DNA of 40,331 nt from Helochares maculicollis (lineage: Eukaryota; Arthropoda; Insecta; Coleoptera; Hydrophilidae), in assembly GCA_033557835.1 (NCBI GenBank), contig JAWQRO010000388.1, positions 1 through 40,331 on the forward strand, written 5' to 3'. The translations under genes and the position numbers were made by a program. This document shows, in pieces, positions 22,890-33,756 of the stretch (positions within the stretch are counted from its first letter, which is position 1; each line of letters begins with the position of its first letter). The notes under the pieces were generated by a model. That model was not told the DNA's origin. It saw only the letters and a program-made list of their open reading frames with translations, and searched no databases.

Positions 22890-23998
22890 CCCTTGCATGC
22901 ATGAAAACAAAATATTGTTTTTAATTTTATTTCTAGTAGACTGCAATCCTTTCATTCACAGTTTTATTTTTGATATTTAGACTTTACCAAAAAGTGTTAT
23001 ACCATTACAAAGTGAATGATATAGAATGCATCATAAGATCAGCTTATTAATGAGGTTAACTATTGATCATTATTATATATATTTACCAATTTTAAATAGA
23101 TTTTCAGTACAGTACGGTGTTTCTTTTTTATGATGCTTGTAAAAGTTTATTCATTGAGCATTGCAAAAATGGTCACCTTATTACTATATTTTTCATTAAA
23201 AAATTTGTTGACATAACTATGAATGCATTGAAACATACTTTGGTTGTTGTGGTTTTCTTATTTAAGGTTTTGATTTTCAATGGTGACCTATTTGCTTTAG
23301 TTCCTTCCACGATGCTCTTTGTCACTCTTTCTCTTCCATTCCTTACATTACTACCCTGAAAAATCGAAAGAAGTGACTACTTCAAATATATGGTTCTTTG
23401 TTCTCAAGTAGTCCCGTGTATTGACCTCAATTCTTCCTACATTTGTGTATTTTACTTCTTTATTTCAACTTAATGTGTTCTTGAGTATCTCACTTTAGAT
23501 TTTGTTTCTTTATAATTTATTTCATTTTTTCTAGCATATCTCTCTTGTTGCATTCCTTTGCTTATGTGTCTTCCAAAATATGTTGGCCTACTGTATGAAA
23601 ACTATCTGTTGGGTCTGAAGCAATTTTGATACTGACCCATGGTTTTGCTGCCTGGTTTTATAATTGTATGTCCACATAAAAAAATACGATGATTTCATTA
23701 GATTTGTTTCAAAGTAGCAGCACAGGCTATTAAATATTACTGAACGATACTTTGTAATAGGCAGATTATTTCATATCAAGGGCATTGAAAGTAAACTTGT
23801 AATCATATACACTGCTGGAGTATTATCACCACCAAGTATTTCAGTTTGTTGAGCCATAGCTTTTTTGGGTTTCTGCCTTTTTGCATTCGTAATTAAGCTA
23901 CTTAATCTCTGACTTTTGTTTGTATAAATATTTCTCCCATTAGTTTAGATATTATTTTCATGTTTTACTTTCTATATACCTACTATTCCTTTTCAGGT
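22890..23998. other. opsin 3' flank and unassigned spacer
   Basis: Up to about 23150 this is the first copy of the duplicated flank. From about 23250 to 23900 the sequence is less AT-rich and has broken minus-strand frames, for example KRQKPKKAMAQQTEILGGDN near 23830-23890. It may be an old DNA transposon, but I cannot assign it. Confidence 0.35.
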
Positions 23999-24400
23999 AC
24001 TGTAATTGAAAGGAAAGAACCTGTAGCTTAAGTATAAATTGTTTGTGATAAACCTTAAACGACTTTAGCTTAAAATTGGATATCTATAAGATTTACGAGT
24101 TGTCTGTTTAATTTTAAAAATCGCTAGAAATTGTAGCATATTTTGTTTAAACCTTGTATGCATGAAAAGAAATATCGCTTTTAATTGTATTCACTCAGAG
24201 CTTAAATATGCTTTTTAGGATTTTAAAAATTTTTTCTAGTTCTACAGAGTGTCTATTTAGTATGCATTATAAGGTCAGCTCATTACTAGATTTTTGCTAA
24301 TGATCTTGATTATTATTATCTGCTATATTTTAATAGATTTTCCATACAGTACCTTGTATCTTATTTCTGATTTTACAAATAGTAGTTGACATTGTTGTGT
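23999..24400 (+). pseudogene. diverged duplicate of the LW opsin 3' end
   Basis: From 23999 the sequence aligns with 22712 onward. The last opsin codons TVTEGEKPAV and stop correspond to TVIERKEPVA and stop. The 3' UTR matches follow in order: aaaccttaaacgactttagc, tttacgag, ttgtagcatattttgtt, tgcatgaaaa and cttttaatt. Beyond that the flank also aligns (tgcattataaggtcagct, atagattttc.atacagtac) to about 24390, opposite 23150. Nothing upstream of 23999 resembles opsin exons. Homology begins right after a splice-acceptor-like TTCCTTTTCAG. The copy has lost the AATAAA. It is either the last trace of a second opsin gene or a partial tandem duplication of the 3' end. Confidence 0.8.
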
Positions 24401-26567
24401 ATTTTTTAGACATTGGAATTACATTGATTTTAGTAGATTTTTTTTACAATATTAGGTAATACTTTCTAAATAATATTTTATATTATGCAAAGCTGCACTA
24501 CAGTTAAAAATCATGATTTATACGCTTCAAACTATTCTTCTAAGGAGTATGAATTAACTATAGATTATTTGTTTCGCATTTAGCTGAAATTCCGGTTTAA
24601 CTTAAACAGATCAGAAAGAAATGTAGGATAGCTAATTGAGGCGCTGCCTAAGCTGATATGACTTTCACTTCAATTAAAAGTCGCAATTTAATCTTATTGA
24701 GAGTGTATTACATTTCAACAAAAAAATAAATAATAATTTTCATACATTACGGTTGTAAGTCCTTCAAAAAATTACCGTATTTGTTTAAAAAAATTGTTTA
24801 ATTTTGTTATCCATTTTGATAAAATGTAAATATGAATAAAGAACTCGCTTTGATTAATTAAAGTAAAATATGTTCAGTGACTAATTTCAACACGTATCTT
24901 TTAATTAATTCCCCTTCACGCGCACTTTCTGTAACTATAAATAAAGATGAATAGTTATTAAAGTGGCAAAAAATTGTAAGTATTGAAAGTGAATGTTTGC
25001 GCTGATTAGCGATACGATGAAAATTATTAGACATTTTATGATAGTACTATTTAAAGCTAAGACTGCTTCTCAAATTAATCAAATCTCTGGTTTTGCTTAT
25101 GTAATGCTATGATAATTACTAAAACTAAATTTGAACTTTTTAATAGAGACTACGTTCTAATTGAATGTTTGTTATATTCATTTCTATTGAAAATGGAAGA
25201 ATATTCATAGTCTTTTTGTCAGTTGGTAGTGTTGAAGAGGACTCCACAACTAATAATCTCGATACCCCAATACATTAATCTTTTACAAAATCTCTTATAA
25301 GATGATTGGCTAAGCATTATCATGAACACGTTTGATTCAAAACCCCCAAACGTCTTTCATCATTTTTCTAAAAAATCCATTTCTCATTGCAGGCATTCAC
25401 AAAATGAGATTTTATTGAGTCTATACACCAGTAAACTCCTAACTCCGACTTAAAGCCCCTTACTAATTGATTCAAAATATCTCTAAATTGTGGCATTGTT
25501 ACATTTCAAATGATGTTTTCAACTATTTGTTTCGGTGCTGATTAAATAAAACCATGCAAATCTTTACTGCCCAATTTGGTTTATCTTCAGTATTGAAACG
25601 GTTGTTTAGGAAGCGCGAGAACCACTCAGAGCACTATCGTTATGTGTCGCGAATTTTGGACATTACTCAATCAAAATTCTGGACTATTTGGGTTTAGATT
25701 TCACTTGTTTGGATGATTTCTAAACGCTATTGTGCGCATTGGAGTGCTGATCCTCGATTATAATGTTACAAAACTGAATTAAAAAAGTAAAACCCCTATA
25801 TATCACAAAATACCATAAATATAAATATTAGCCTTGCGAAAAAATAGATATTTAAAAATCCTCATTCAGATTAAAATATTTGTAGGGTAGTTGCATATTG
25901 ATTTAAAAGCAATATTTACATTTTTTACCTAGAATGGAAAAATTATCTTGACTTTACTGTCCTTATTTACCCGTGGCATCTAATTCTGAGGTATGTCCAT
26001 GTAACTGTTTATATTATTTACAGTTGAGCAGGTGGTTCATATCCCTTATGTTATGAAGGGTAAATTCTATTGATTACGGGATTGGATTATTCTAAAACAA
26101 ATATAACTAACTATTAGTTCTTATTTTTACCATTCCCAGCCAGACTCCTAAAACACATAAGATATTAAACGTTTATAATAAATAAAATAAAAACTGCATT
26201 AATTAGTTAGAAATTCAAGGTGTAGTGCGACAAAACATATATAATCAAAAACAACGCAATTTATTAAAAAAATAATAGCAAGGTTTAGTTTAATTTTTAA
26301 TATTGATTACCTGCAGTGGTGCATATTTGAATGTTCTTGGCTTAGTTTAATGATTCCCCAAAACATTGCGGAGACCAGAAAAATCATAATATAACAAAAA
26401 CGACATTTTTAGAATTCTCCAAAAGAGGAAAAATGGAACGTAAGCACTGATTTGTAGAATTAATTAACACTTTAACTTTTCGACCTATTATAGTTTGTAA
26501 TGTCATTAAATTGGAATATGGAGAAGAATAATTTGCAATAAATACATCAAAGATATACACAAAAAAC
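24401..26567. other. AT-rich spacer
   Basis: No gene, RNA or transposon was recognised. A G/C-richer patch at about 25600-25760 has no readable family match. Confidence 0.4.
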
Positions 26568-26573
26568 TTTATT
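26568..26573 (-). terminator. candidate poly(A) signal of the FAM43 gene
   Basis: AATAAA on the minus strand, about 620 bases after the stop codon at 27196-27198. Nearer alternatives cannot be excluded in this AT-rich DNA. Confidence 0.35.
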
Positions 26574-27195
26574 TACAATAAGGTACATTTAGAATAAACA
26601 TGTGCCTTTTTTACGCACAAGGTTACAACACCATCTAAGCTGGTAACACAGGTCCCAAAAACTAATTTAAGTAGTAATTAAGATCACATGTATTCGAAAT
26701 AAATTTTAAAAAGACAAAAAACAATAAACAATAAGATTATAAAAAAATATACATGTACCGCAACTAATAGCTATATATTTGCAGTGTTTAGTGATTTTTG
26801 TAACAATTACATTTTTTTACAAAAAAATACAAATTCTGCAGAAAAGCTTATAAATTTACTATTCAGAATTTTAAAATTAACTTCTCAAAAAGTGACGGTG
26901 CGGTGTTGCGTCGCTATGGTCAAATGGCGACTTCTTTGGTTATCTAATAAATTCGTACTAAACAACTAACGTCAGTAAAAAGCCAATTTTTGCAAATTAT
27001 GGCACAGTTACAGTTTTTTTTGTAAACCAAAGCCTTTTATTTGTTGCTTTAACAATTCGTTATTCAGAAAGTAGTTTTTAAAGAAGAGGGACCTAAGACT
27101 AGAACAATTAAAATTGGGGAAAACTTGAGTTTTCTCCGCGTAAGAAAATGGTCACAGGAATGAGCAAGTTAATTTTAATAACAAAATACGTGGTT

Positions 27196-30100
27196 TTAAA
27201 CCAAAACTATGTTGCCGACTGAGCTAGCACAATCTATTATTTCGTCGTACCCACTTTCATCACTACAAGCACTTTCGTTTTCCTCAACATCGTCTTCATT
27301 GTTACTGTAATCGGTTTTTTCAAAGTTACAAATTGCTGTTACGACGGTTGGTTCAGAATTTGAACGTTTCTTAAATACTTTCAAGGAACTAAAATCTGCT
27401 TCGGATTCACCTAATGGGACTAGGGAGACTTCGTCATTGTCTAGAACGTTGTTGTTCAAGGTTTTCATTCCGCAGAATTTCCTAATGTCCCGATTGGAGA
27501 GGCGCTCGAATCCTTTGATGTGACTCAAAACACAACCTCCTACTTTAAAATCTAATTCAGTCTTCTTCGATTCTTTGATATTCCCGTTTGCGATATCCTC
27601 GTTGTTTTCCAGAGCTTCCTCATCATCTTCTATGATTGTGGAAAATGGAGGCTGATCTAAGTCGGAAGTGACAGTGCTGGCAGACTCGCAACCACTCGAT
27701 AAAGAGCCGTCATCACTGTCACTTCCAGGTACTGAATCAGTTGGTTCGTTAAGATTTCTAAACCAACCGTTAACATTGCAAGCTTCTACAACACTAGCAG
27801 TAAACCCGTCGCTTAATTCAATTTCACTATTTTCAAAATTATCACTGATTTTTACGTCCACCGTCGGAACGCGAACTTCTAAACTGTTTTTATTGAAGCT
27901 ATCTTCAGGTACGCTATTCTGTCTTTCATTTAATTTTTGTACTAAATCGTTCTTTTTTGTTAAAAGAGATCCTACGCTATCGTGCCTAAGGAAAAGTGGG
28001 CCAACGAAATTTCGAGGCCTGCCCTCAAAGATGTCTTCTTCTTCCTCAAGATTCTCTTCTATCATGGTTAGTTTAGGAGCTGATTTGGATCGCTCTAAAG
28101 GGGGCCTGTAGTTGTGAGAGCCCGTACTCAGTAATATCTTTCTTCTAGGTATTGTTGGGTTTTCATAAAGGGAATTGACTAATGATAATCGAGCATTCTG
28201 CCTTGATAGTTTATCTTTCTTGAACTCGGCGAGAGCTAAAGCCAGGGAATGTTTGAGTTGAGTTTCCAATTCCTTCGCAATAGCTGAAGAAGAGCATAAA
28301 ACTGCGTGACATCGAAGTTCATGTCTTAATCTTCGCCCCTCATGGCGATATACCCAACAGAAGAGCCTTGGAAAATGGGTTGGTGCTGCGCAACAAGTTA
28401 AGCGGTGGGCCCAGTATTCCGTAAGGCCATGATCTTTGGTAGTTGCTTTCAAGCCGCCCCCACTTACGCATAGCTGCATTCGAACGTCAGGACGGGATGA
28501 TTGGATGTAGTTGCGCCATAAGGTTGCCAAGGGCTTCTCCACACAGCCATCACCTACAATAGACAAAAACGAAGGTTGAAATAAACGGTAGCAATGTCAT
28601 CATATATTTATAAAGATGTTCAGATGCAAATTGTTTTACAATATTCAATACCAAACTTGAATCTAAAATCAAATAATCGGTGAAGTAGGAAGTTTTGAAA
28701 ACTTTCGTTAAATGGCCTTATTGAGTTTTCTCATTATGTGGCATTTTGTCACATTATACTGCAACTTAAATCGACAAAACGCTTTGATAAAATTCTTTGG
28801 ATGTTTTAATGAAATCAGCTGTATGTTTAAGCTTTCCAAGATGGAGGTAAGCAAAAAGAAAAAATCGGTCTATTCTGCAGTACCAGTACGACCAAAGAGA
28901 AAAAGTGGAGCAGGTGGCCAAAAGAAATTGTGTTGTTTATGTACTGCATTAGTTGTTGATAAAATCATAAAAAATGTGGAGTGGGACCAAGCATGCCAAC
29001 ACTTATTCCATTGCCTAAGAACTGATTAGCCAAAAAATCATTTGAAACCATTAGCATAAAGGTGGTCTCAAGAGGAAGCTCAATGTATTGTTGCCACATG
29101 GATTGACGCAAAAGATCCTTTTGGAATGAATTGATACCTGCGATTCTTTGATGAATCGTAACTGAATCGACTCATTTTTGCACCGTGACTGGTGATGAAA
29201 AATGATCCCCATACGAAAACAACAGGCCAAAATATCACCATGCCTGAATTAACGACCAAGAATGATTTGTGTGATTGGAAGAGAATCATCCACTGTGACC
29301 TGCTCTCATCGAGCCATTCACTCAATTCGGACTTACACTGTCAGCTACTGACCAAATTGAAGCAGGCGATCGACGAAAACCGTCCAGTATAGTATAGACC
29401 AATAAGTAAGATCTTCCATCAAGACAACGCCAAGCCACGCACATTTTTAGCTATGAACCAGAAGCACCGACAGCTTGGATGGATTGCTATGTAGCACTCG
29501 CCGTATAGTCCGGACTTTTTCTTGATAGTAATAAACTGCCCCACAAGAGAGGTTTGTCTAAATGAGTAAGTCAATTTTTCTCCGTCCACTGCGAAAGTAT
29601 GATATTGCCTTCAAAGTAGACATAATTAATCGGACTATACGGAGCATATTTGATCAAAATCGGAAAATTATAAGATTTCTAATTGCATTGTGGAAGCAAG
29701 GAGGAAAAAGTTCACATCTTTTTACTTCGACTAGTATTAGTTTTAACTAAATTTGTCGTATACAAAGTCCCTTGAAAAAAGAGGTATCTCTTTAATTATT
29801 TGCTATACTTCTTGCCAAATCCGACCAAATCCAGAATTTTGGAGACTGATTTATAAGTTTATTTAATATTTCTTTACAAACAACTATTTATTGTTATTTT
29901 TCAACAGTTATTTACGAAAACTCACGTGCACAAAGTCACACGGTGTTATAACGAGCTAAGAAAAAATTAAACTTAAACATGATTTTCATCAACGGAACTT
30001 CTAATTGCGTTAATTATGCTGTATTGGCGGTTAAACGGAATTTTAAGAAACAGCAAATATTTACATGTTTATCGTGATTAATTTTTAATAGTTTAAATAT

Positions 30101-33100
30101 GACACATCCGTGTTCGTAATGGTTACGGGGCAATTTTATTTTACATTTATCTGTGGTTTTTAAAACCAATGATTTTTTTAAATAGAATTAAAAGCGATAT
30201 ATTTGTTATATTATATTTATAAAGTCTAATTATATGCATTGGCAAACTAGACTGCTTTTTTGTTTAAAATACGTGTGCTGAAACTAGATTAATAAAAATT
30301 GGCTCGTTGGTTTACTTTTAATACGTTTCGTACATAACACAATTAAATTATTTCATCCACCCACTTTAGGTAAATCGGAATCTGAAGGAAATAACTAATA
30401 GTTCAACACCAAAATAGTTACAAATTGACCTCAGTTTTTTCATCAAATGCACCAATACTAGCGATATGAAAATAATTATCAAAGTCTGCCTACACCAAAA
30501 CAATAAAATTGCCAGTTTGAATGCAAAATTCAAGGGCGAATGCCTTTTTAACTAGACAATAAATTTAGAAAGTTGCTATTTTGCCAAAAACTAGTACATA
30601 TGAGAAATCCCAATGCTGGACTAAAGCTGAGTAGGATGAATTTGTTTTAATTTTCAAGGTATTAATTCAATATTAATCAACACTTTGAAGAACGCGTGGT
30701 ACATTAACCTAGCAACCATAATAAATTTCTTAGCTCAACTAACCATCGACAATTTTTTATGGTCGTGGCTTTTTAGCGCGAACACAAACGGTTGTTTTAC
30801 AGTTTTTTTTTAATATCCGTACCTAAACAGCGTTTGTTATGACTTTAAAATAATTAAAAGTGTTCCACAAAGTTCTTGATGGTTTTAAAATAGATATTCT
30901 GAGATCAAAGGAGGCGCTCGCCTGAAACAATTGCGCATTAAGCCGCCCTTAAAATTTTCACGTTGAGCAAGTTGACTGGATCAATTTTTATTTCCCCTTT
31001 TTTAGATTATAATCTCTTGCTAGAGTTGAAAGCAGTCCTTGTTGCAAGGGTCGATGATTAAATAAGCCATGGAAGAATCTATTCCTGTAATATTTTGAGC
31101 TGACCGGTACGCTTTATACATTGCGCAATAGCGTTAATTGCTTTGAACGTTGTAATTTTTTCATACGTTTATAGTCCATTTTTCCAGCTAGTAAATAAAT
31201 TAAAAAAGTCGTAAATTCTTGCGCCTTCTCGTGACTTTGGATTGACCTACCACAAAGTATTACTTGCCTCCCATCATAAAATCATTAAAATATATTGTTT
31301 ATGAACAAAAGCCCAGGTCAATTAAAAAAACTGGATACAACTTATATAACATCCGTTCGTGTTTTCGAATGTACGTAGTTGCTATCTTTTAAAAAGTACA
31401 TGTTAAAATGTATGAAGAAATTCGTTTTGACTATTCTCACGATAATTTAACGCAGAATAACACTTAACCGTTCAGGAATTAGGTTTAATTTTATTATTTC
31501 CCATTAGATGGGAGATTCGTATGTCTAACGGATTGTCATTGTTTTGAAAATAGTTAACAACAAAAAATGTAGTTGGAATTGTGAAGATAGCACAGCTCAT
31601 CCTCAGCAGGAGCGCTAAAGTAAGTAGGGAAGAATTATAAGTGCATGAAGTGCGCATCAGGAAAACAGTACGTTTAATTACTACTTTCTTTCTTTAGGCG
31701 CAAACAAAATAAAAACAGCAAATATCTAAATGAATTTTTTATTAGAAAAAGTGAGAATGGCCCAAGGTCCTGGATAGCCCCGGACGTGTCCAGTGCGTAT
31801 TGACCTTTGGTTTCAATGTTGCAGGTTATAGAGCATGATGAAAACAAAAAGATGAGTGACTAGAATGAATCAATTAAAAGGTGTATGAAAAATTCATAGA
31901 CACGTTCTAAATTTTTAATTTATGTATCGATGCGAACTCTCCCAAGGCTTTTACTATTTATACCAAATCTCATTATATAAATACTAAAAACTGAATGTGC
32001 ATGTAAATAAATGATGAAATGGAAATAAGATTTCCTTAAAAATGTTGATTTTATGCGCGCAGATTCAGGTAGGCGACAACTTCAAATTAGTGGTGATTTC
32101 TCTATCGAGTCGGCTTTTTATACGAGGTTTTGAATAAAAGTATCTTAAAATAGTTTTAAATTGATGTTATGGCCCTTTCGTGGCCTTCATCAATTTCCGT
32201 TTGATATGGCTATTGATTACTGGGTTCTTTCAATTATTTATACCTTGTCCTTACTGGTTTGCATGTACGTTTGCCCGATAGGAGAAAGCGCTGGCACTGC
32301 GTTCAATTTTATCAAAAAGAATATTTTCCCATTCTTTGCTATGGAGTCTCGCCAGATTTATTATTCTGCAACTTTACGTGAGAGCGAAACAAAATCAATT
32401 AAGTGTTTAGTATTTTTTGTCATTGCAATAAAGAGTACCTAAAGTTCACTACAACACGCAATGTGTTAACCCAATTCGGTAGCTGTCATGCACATTTATA
32501 GATCGTTCTTATTTCAGTAAGACGTAACTACGTTTAGATGATTTAGGATGAATACGCAGGGTAAACTTTAGGCAACGTTTGATAAATTGACAAAAATATA
32601 CAAAGCATTGATTATAAAAAAACTATCATTTTCTAGAAGTCTCCTCCAGTTGATTAAAGCGAAGGAAATGTATTTATCAATTTTTTTAGTAAAACAGTTC
32701 GAATGATTCAATGTTTTTTCAAGCATTTTTTAATTTGGCAATATGAGTCGGTTAATATATATCTTATCGGGAATCATTGGCAGTCTTCCAATGGAGGTCT
32801 TACGCTTTGGACCAATTAGCCCACATTTTCTTAGATGCGAAGACATTATTAAAACTACATAATTATGTATGCTGTATTTGTATATAAAATCTCGGCTATT
32901 TAAGTTTGACCGAAGAGGGTAAACCGATCGTGATACTTTCCAGTATCCGGCATTCTCTCAGCATTTATTATTGTTATAAAATTATTAGGTGAAATTGCAG
33001 CGTTTTGAATCAATTGCTATAATAAAGTCATTACTTGAAATATGTTCTTTACGATTGCGTTTGTTTTGATCAAACTACATATTTTAATAATCTACTTATT

Positions 33101-33669
33101 ATCTAAAATAAATGACTTCCCTAACAAGAATAGTTAACGTTGCATTACATTAAAAAAATCTCATGTATTAATGGGCCGGAATAACAGTACATAACTATCT
33201 TACAACTGCCTCTCTTAATCATAAGAACAATTTTTATTGCTTTGTATATACAGTAACTCCAGCTGTATGTTAGGTCTGTACCAAACCAAGCGTGTACAAG
33301 AAGCAATTCAATATTAATTTAAATGATTTCCGCAACGGTACTATTTTTTCCACGTGTCTAAAGGTCTAAGAGTTTTGGTTAAATAAGGCAAAAAACATGG
33401 TTGCTTTTAAAATACTATTTGATATTACCTTTAGCCCATCCTGTCACAACATTTCCAAGATATGCAACCTTATAGGTTGGGTCGGGTTTAGAAATCTCCG
33501 CACTGGCGCTCCGTCTCAACCTCAGACGGTTTATTAAACTCTTCAAAACTTTCCTTCCTGTCACTTTGCTGTGGGGACAACTAGATAATTCACTATTCAA
33601 TGCTTCAATAGTCGGCACTTTATCAACAGTTCTACACTTTATGGTGGCGTCCACCGTATCCTGAGCCAT
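27196..33669 (-). CDS. FAM43A: FAM43 family PID-domain protein, 532 aa
   Basis: Two coding exons, 33669-33429 and 28553-27196, join in phase 1 across a 4.9-kb intron (donor AAAG|GTAATA, acceptor TTGTAG). The ATG at 33667-33669 (MAQDTV) is preceded by an in-frame TGA at 33682-33684. The phosphotyrosine-interaction-like (PID/PTB) domain spans about residues 63-206. It starts DPTYKVAYLGNVVTGWAKG in exon 1 and continues GDGCVEKPLATLWRNY in exon 2. HGLTEYWAHR (122-131), FPRLFCWVYRHEG (141-153) and ALAEFKKDK follow, all characteristic of FAM43A/FAM43B. The tail of over 300 residues is Ser/Asp/Glu rich and probably disordered, longer than in the vertebrate proteins. The cellular role of FAM43 is poorly defined, and an adaptor function is inferred only from the fold. 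The symbol denotes the vertebrate homologue family. Confidence 0.92.
28554..29075. other. FAM43 intron, left end
   Basis: Contains a plus-strand open frame (28712-29029) with a Lys-rich stretch near VRPKRKSGAGGQKK. I do not recognise it. The mariner relic starts at its right edge, so the frame may be transposon-derived or chance. Confidence 0.3.
29050..29570 (+). mobile_element. mariner relic retaining all three catalytic aspartate codons
   Basis: From 29076 the plus strand reads KLNVLLPHGLTQKILLE, a stop, IDTCDSLMNRN, a stop, and IDSFLHR. It continues in other frames as VTGDEK (first aspartate 29194-29196), IFHQDNAKPR (second, 29423-29425) and YSPDFF (third, 29513-29515). The second-to-third spacing is 90 bases, shorter than the 105 expected for D34D, so a small deletion lies between them. 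The N-terminal DNA-binding region is not visible, and homology fades after 29540. Many stops and frameshifts make it inactive. Confidence 0.85.
29571..33428. other. FAM43 intron, right part
   Basis: Mostly AT-rich with no recognised exon or element. A short G/C-rich patch at 31755-31805 is open on the minus strand (KGQYALDTSGAIQDLGPF) but has no splice context. Confidence 0.4.
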
Positions 33670-33748
33670 AGTCACTAGCGATCACAGCATAAGCAGTTTA
33701 CTTGTTTAGTGTATTGCTATTGACGACTGTTTTCGAGATAATTCGCTT

Positions 33749-33756
33749 TTTATATA
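33749..33756 (-). promoter_or_regulatory. TATA box of the FAM43 gene (TATATAAA)
   Basis: TATATAAA on the minus strand about 80 bases upstream of the ATG. This predicts a start near 33720 and a leader of about 50 bases. Confidence 0.5.

Noticed and set aside
31755..31832. G/C-rich minus-strand frame (KGQYALDTSGAIQDLGPF) as an exon
   Set aside because: No acceptor or donor flanks it in frame and no family match is recognised. It is too short to support.
32161..32442. 93-codon hydrophobic frame as a small membrane protein
   Set aside because: It lies in the FAM43 intron, with no recognisable family and only weak start context.
33669..33675. FAM43 start two codons earlier at 33673-33675
   Set aside because: That codon is GTG. 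The first in-frame ATG after the upstream TGA is at 33667-33669.
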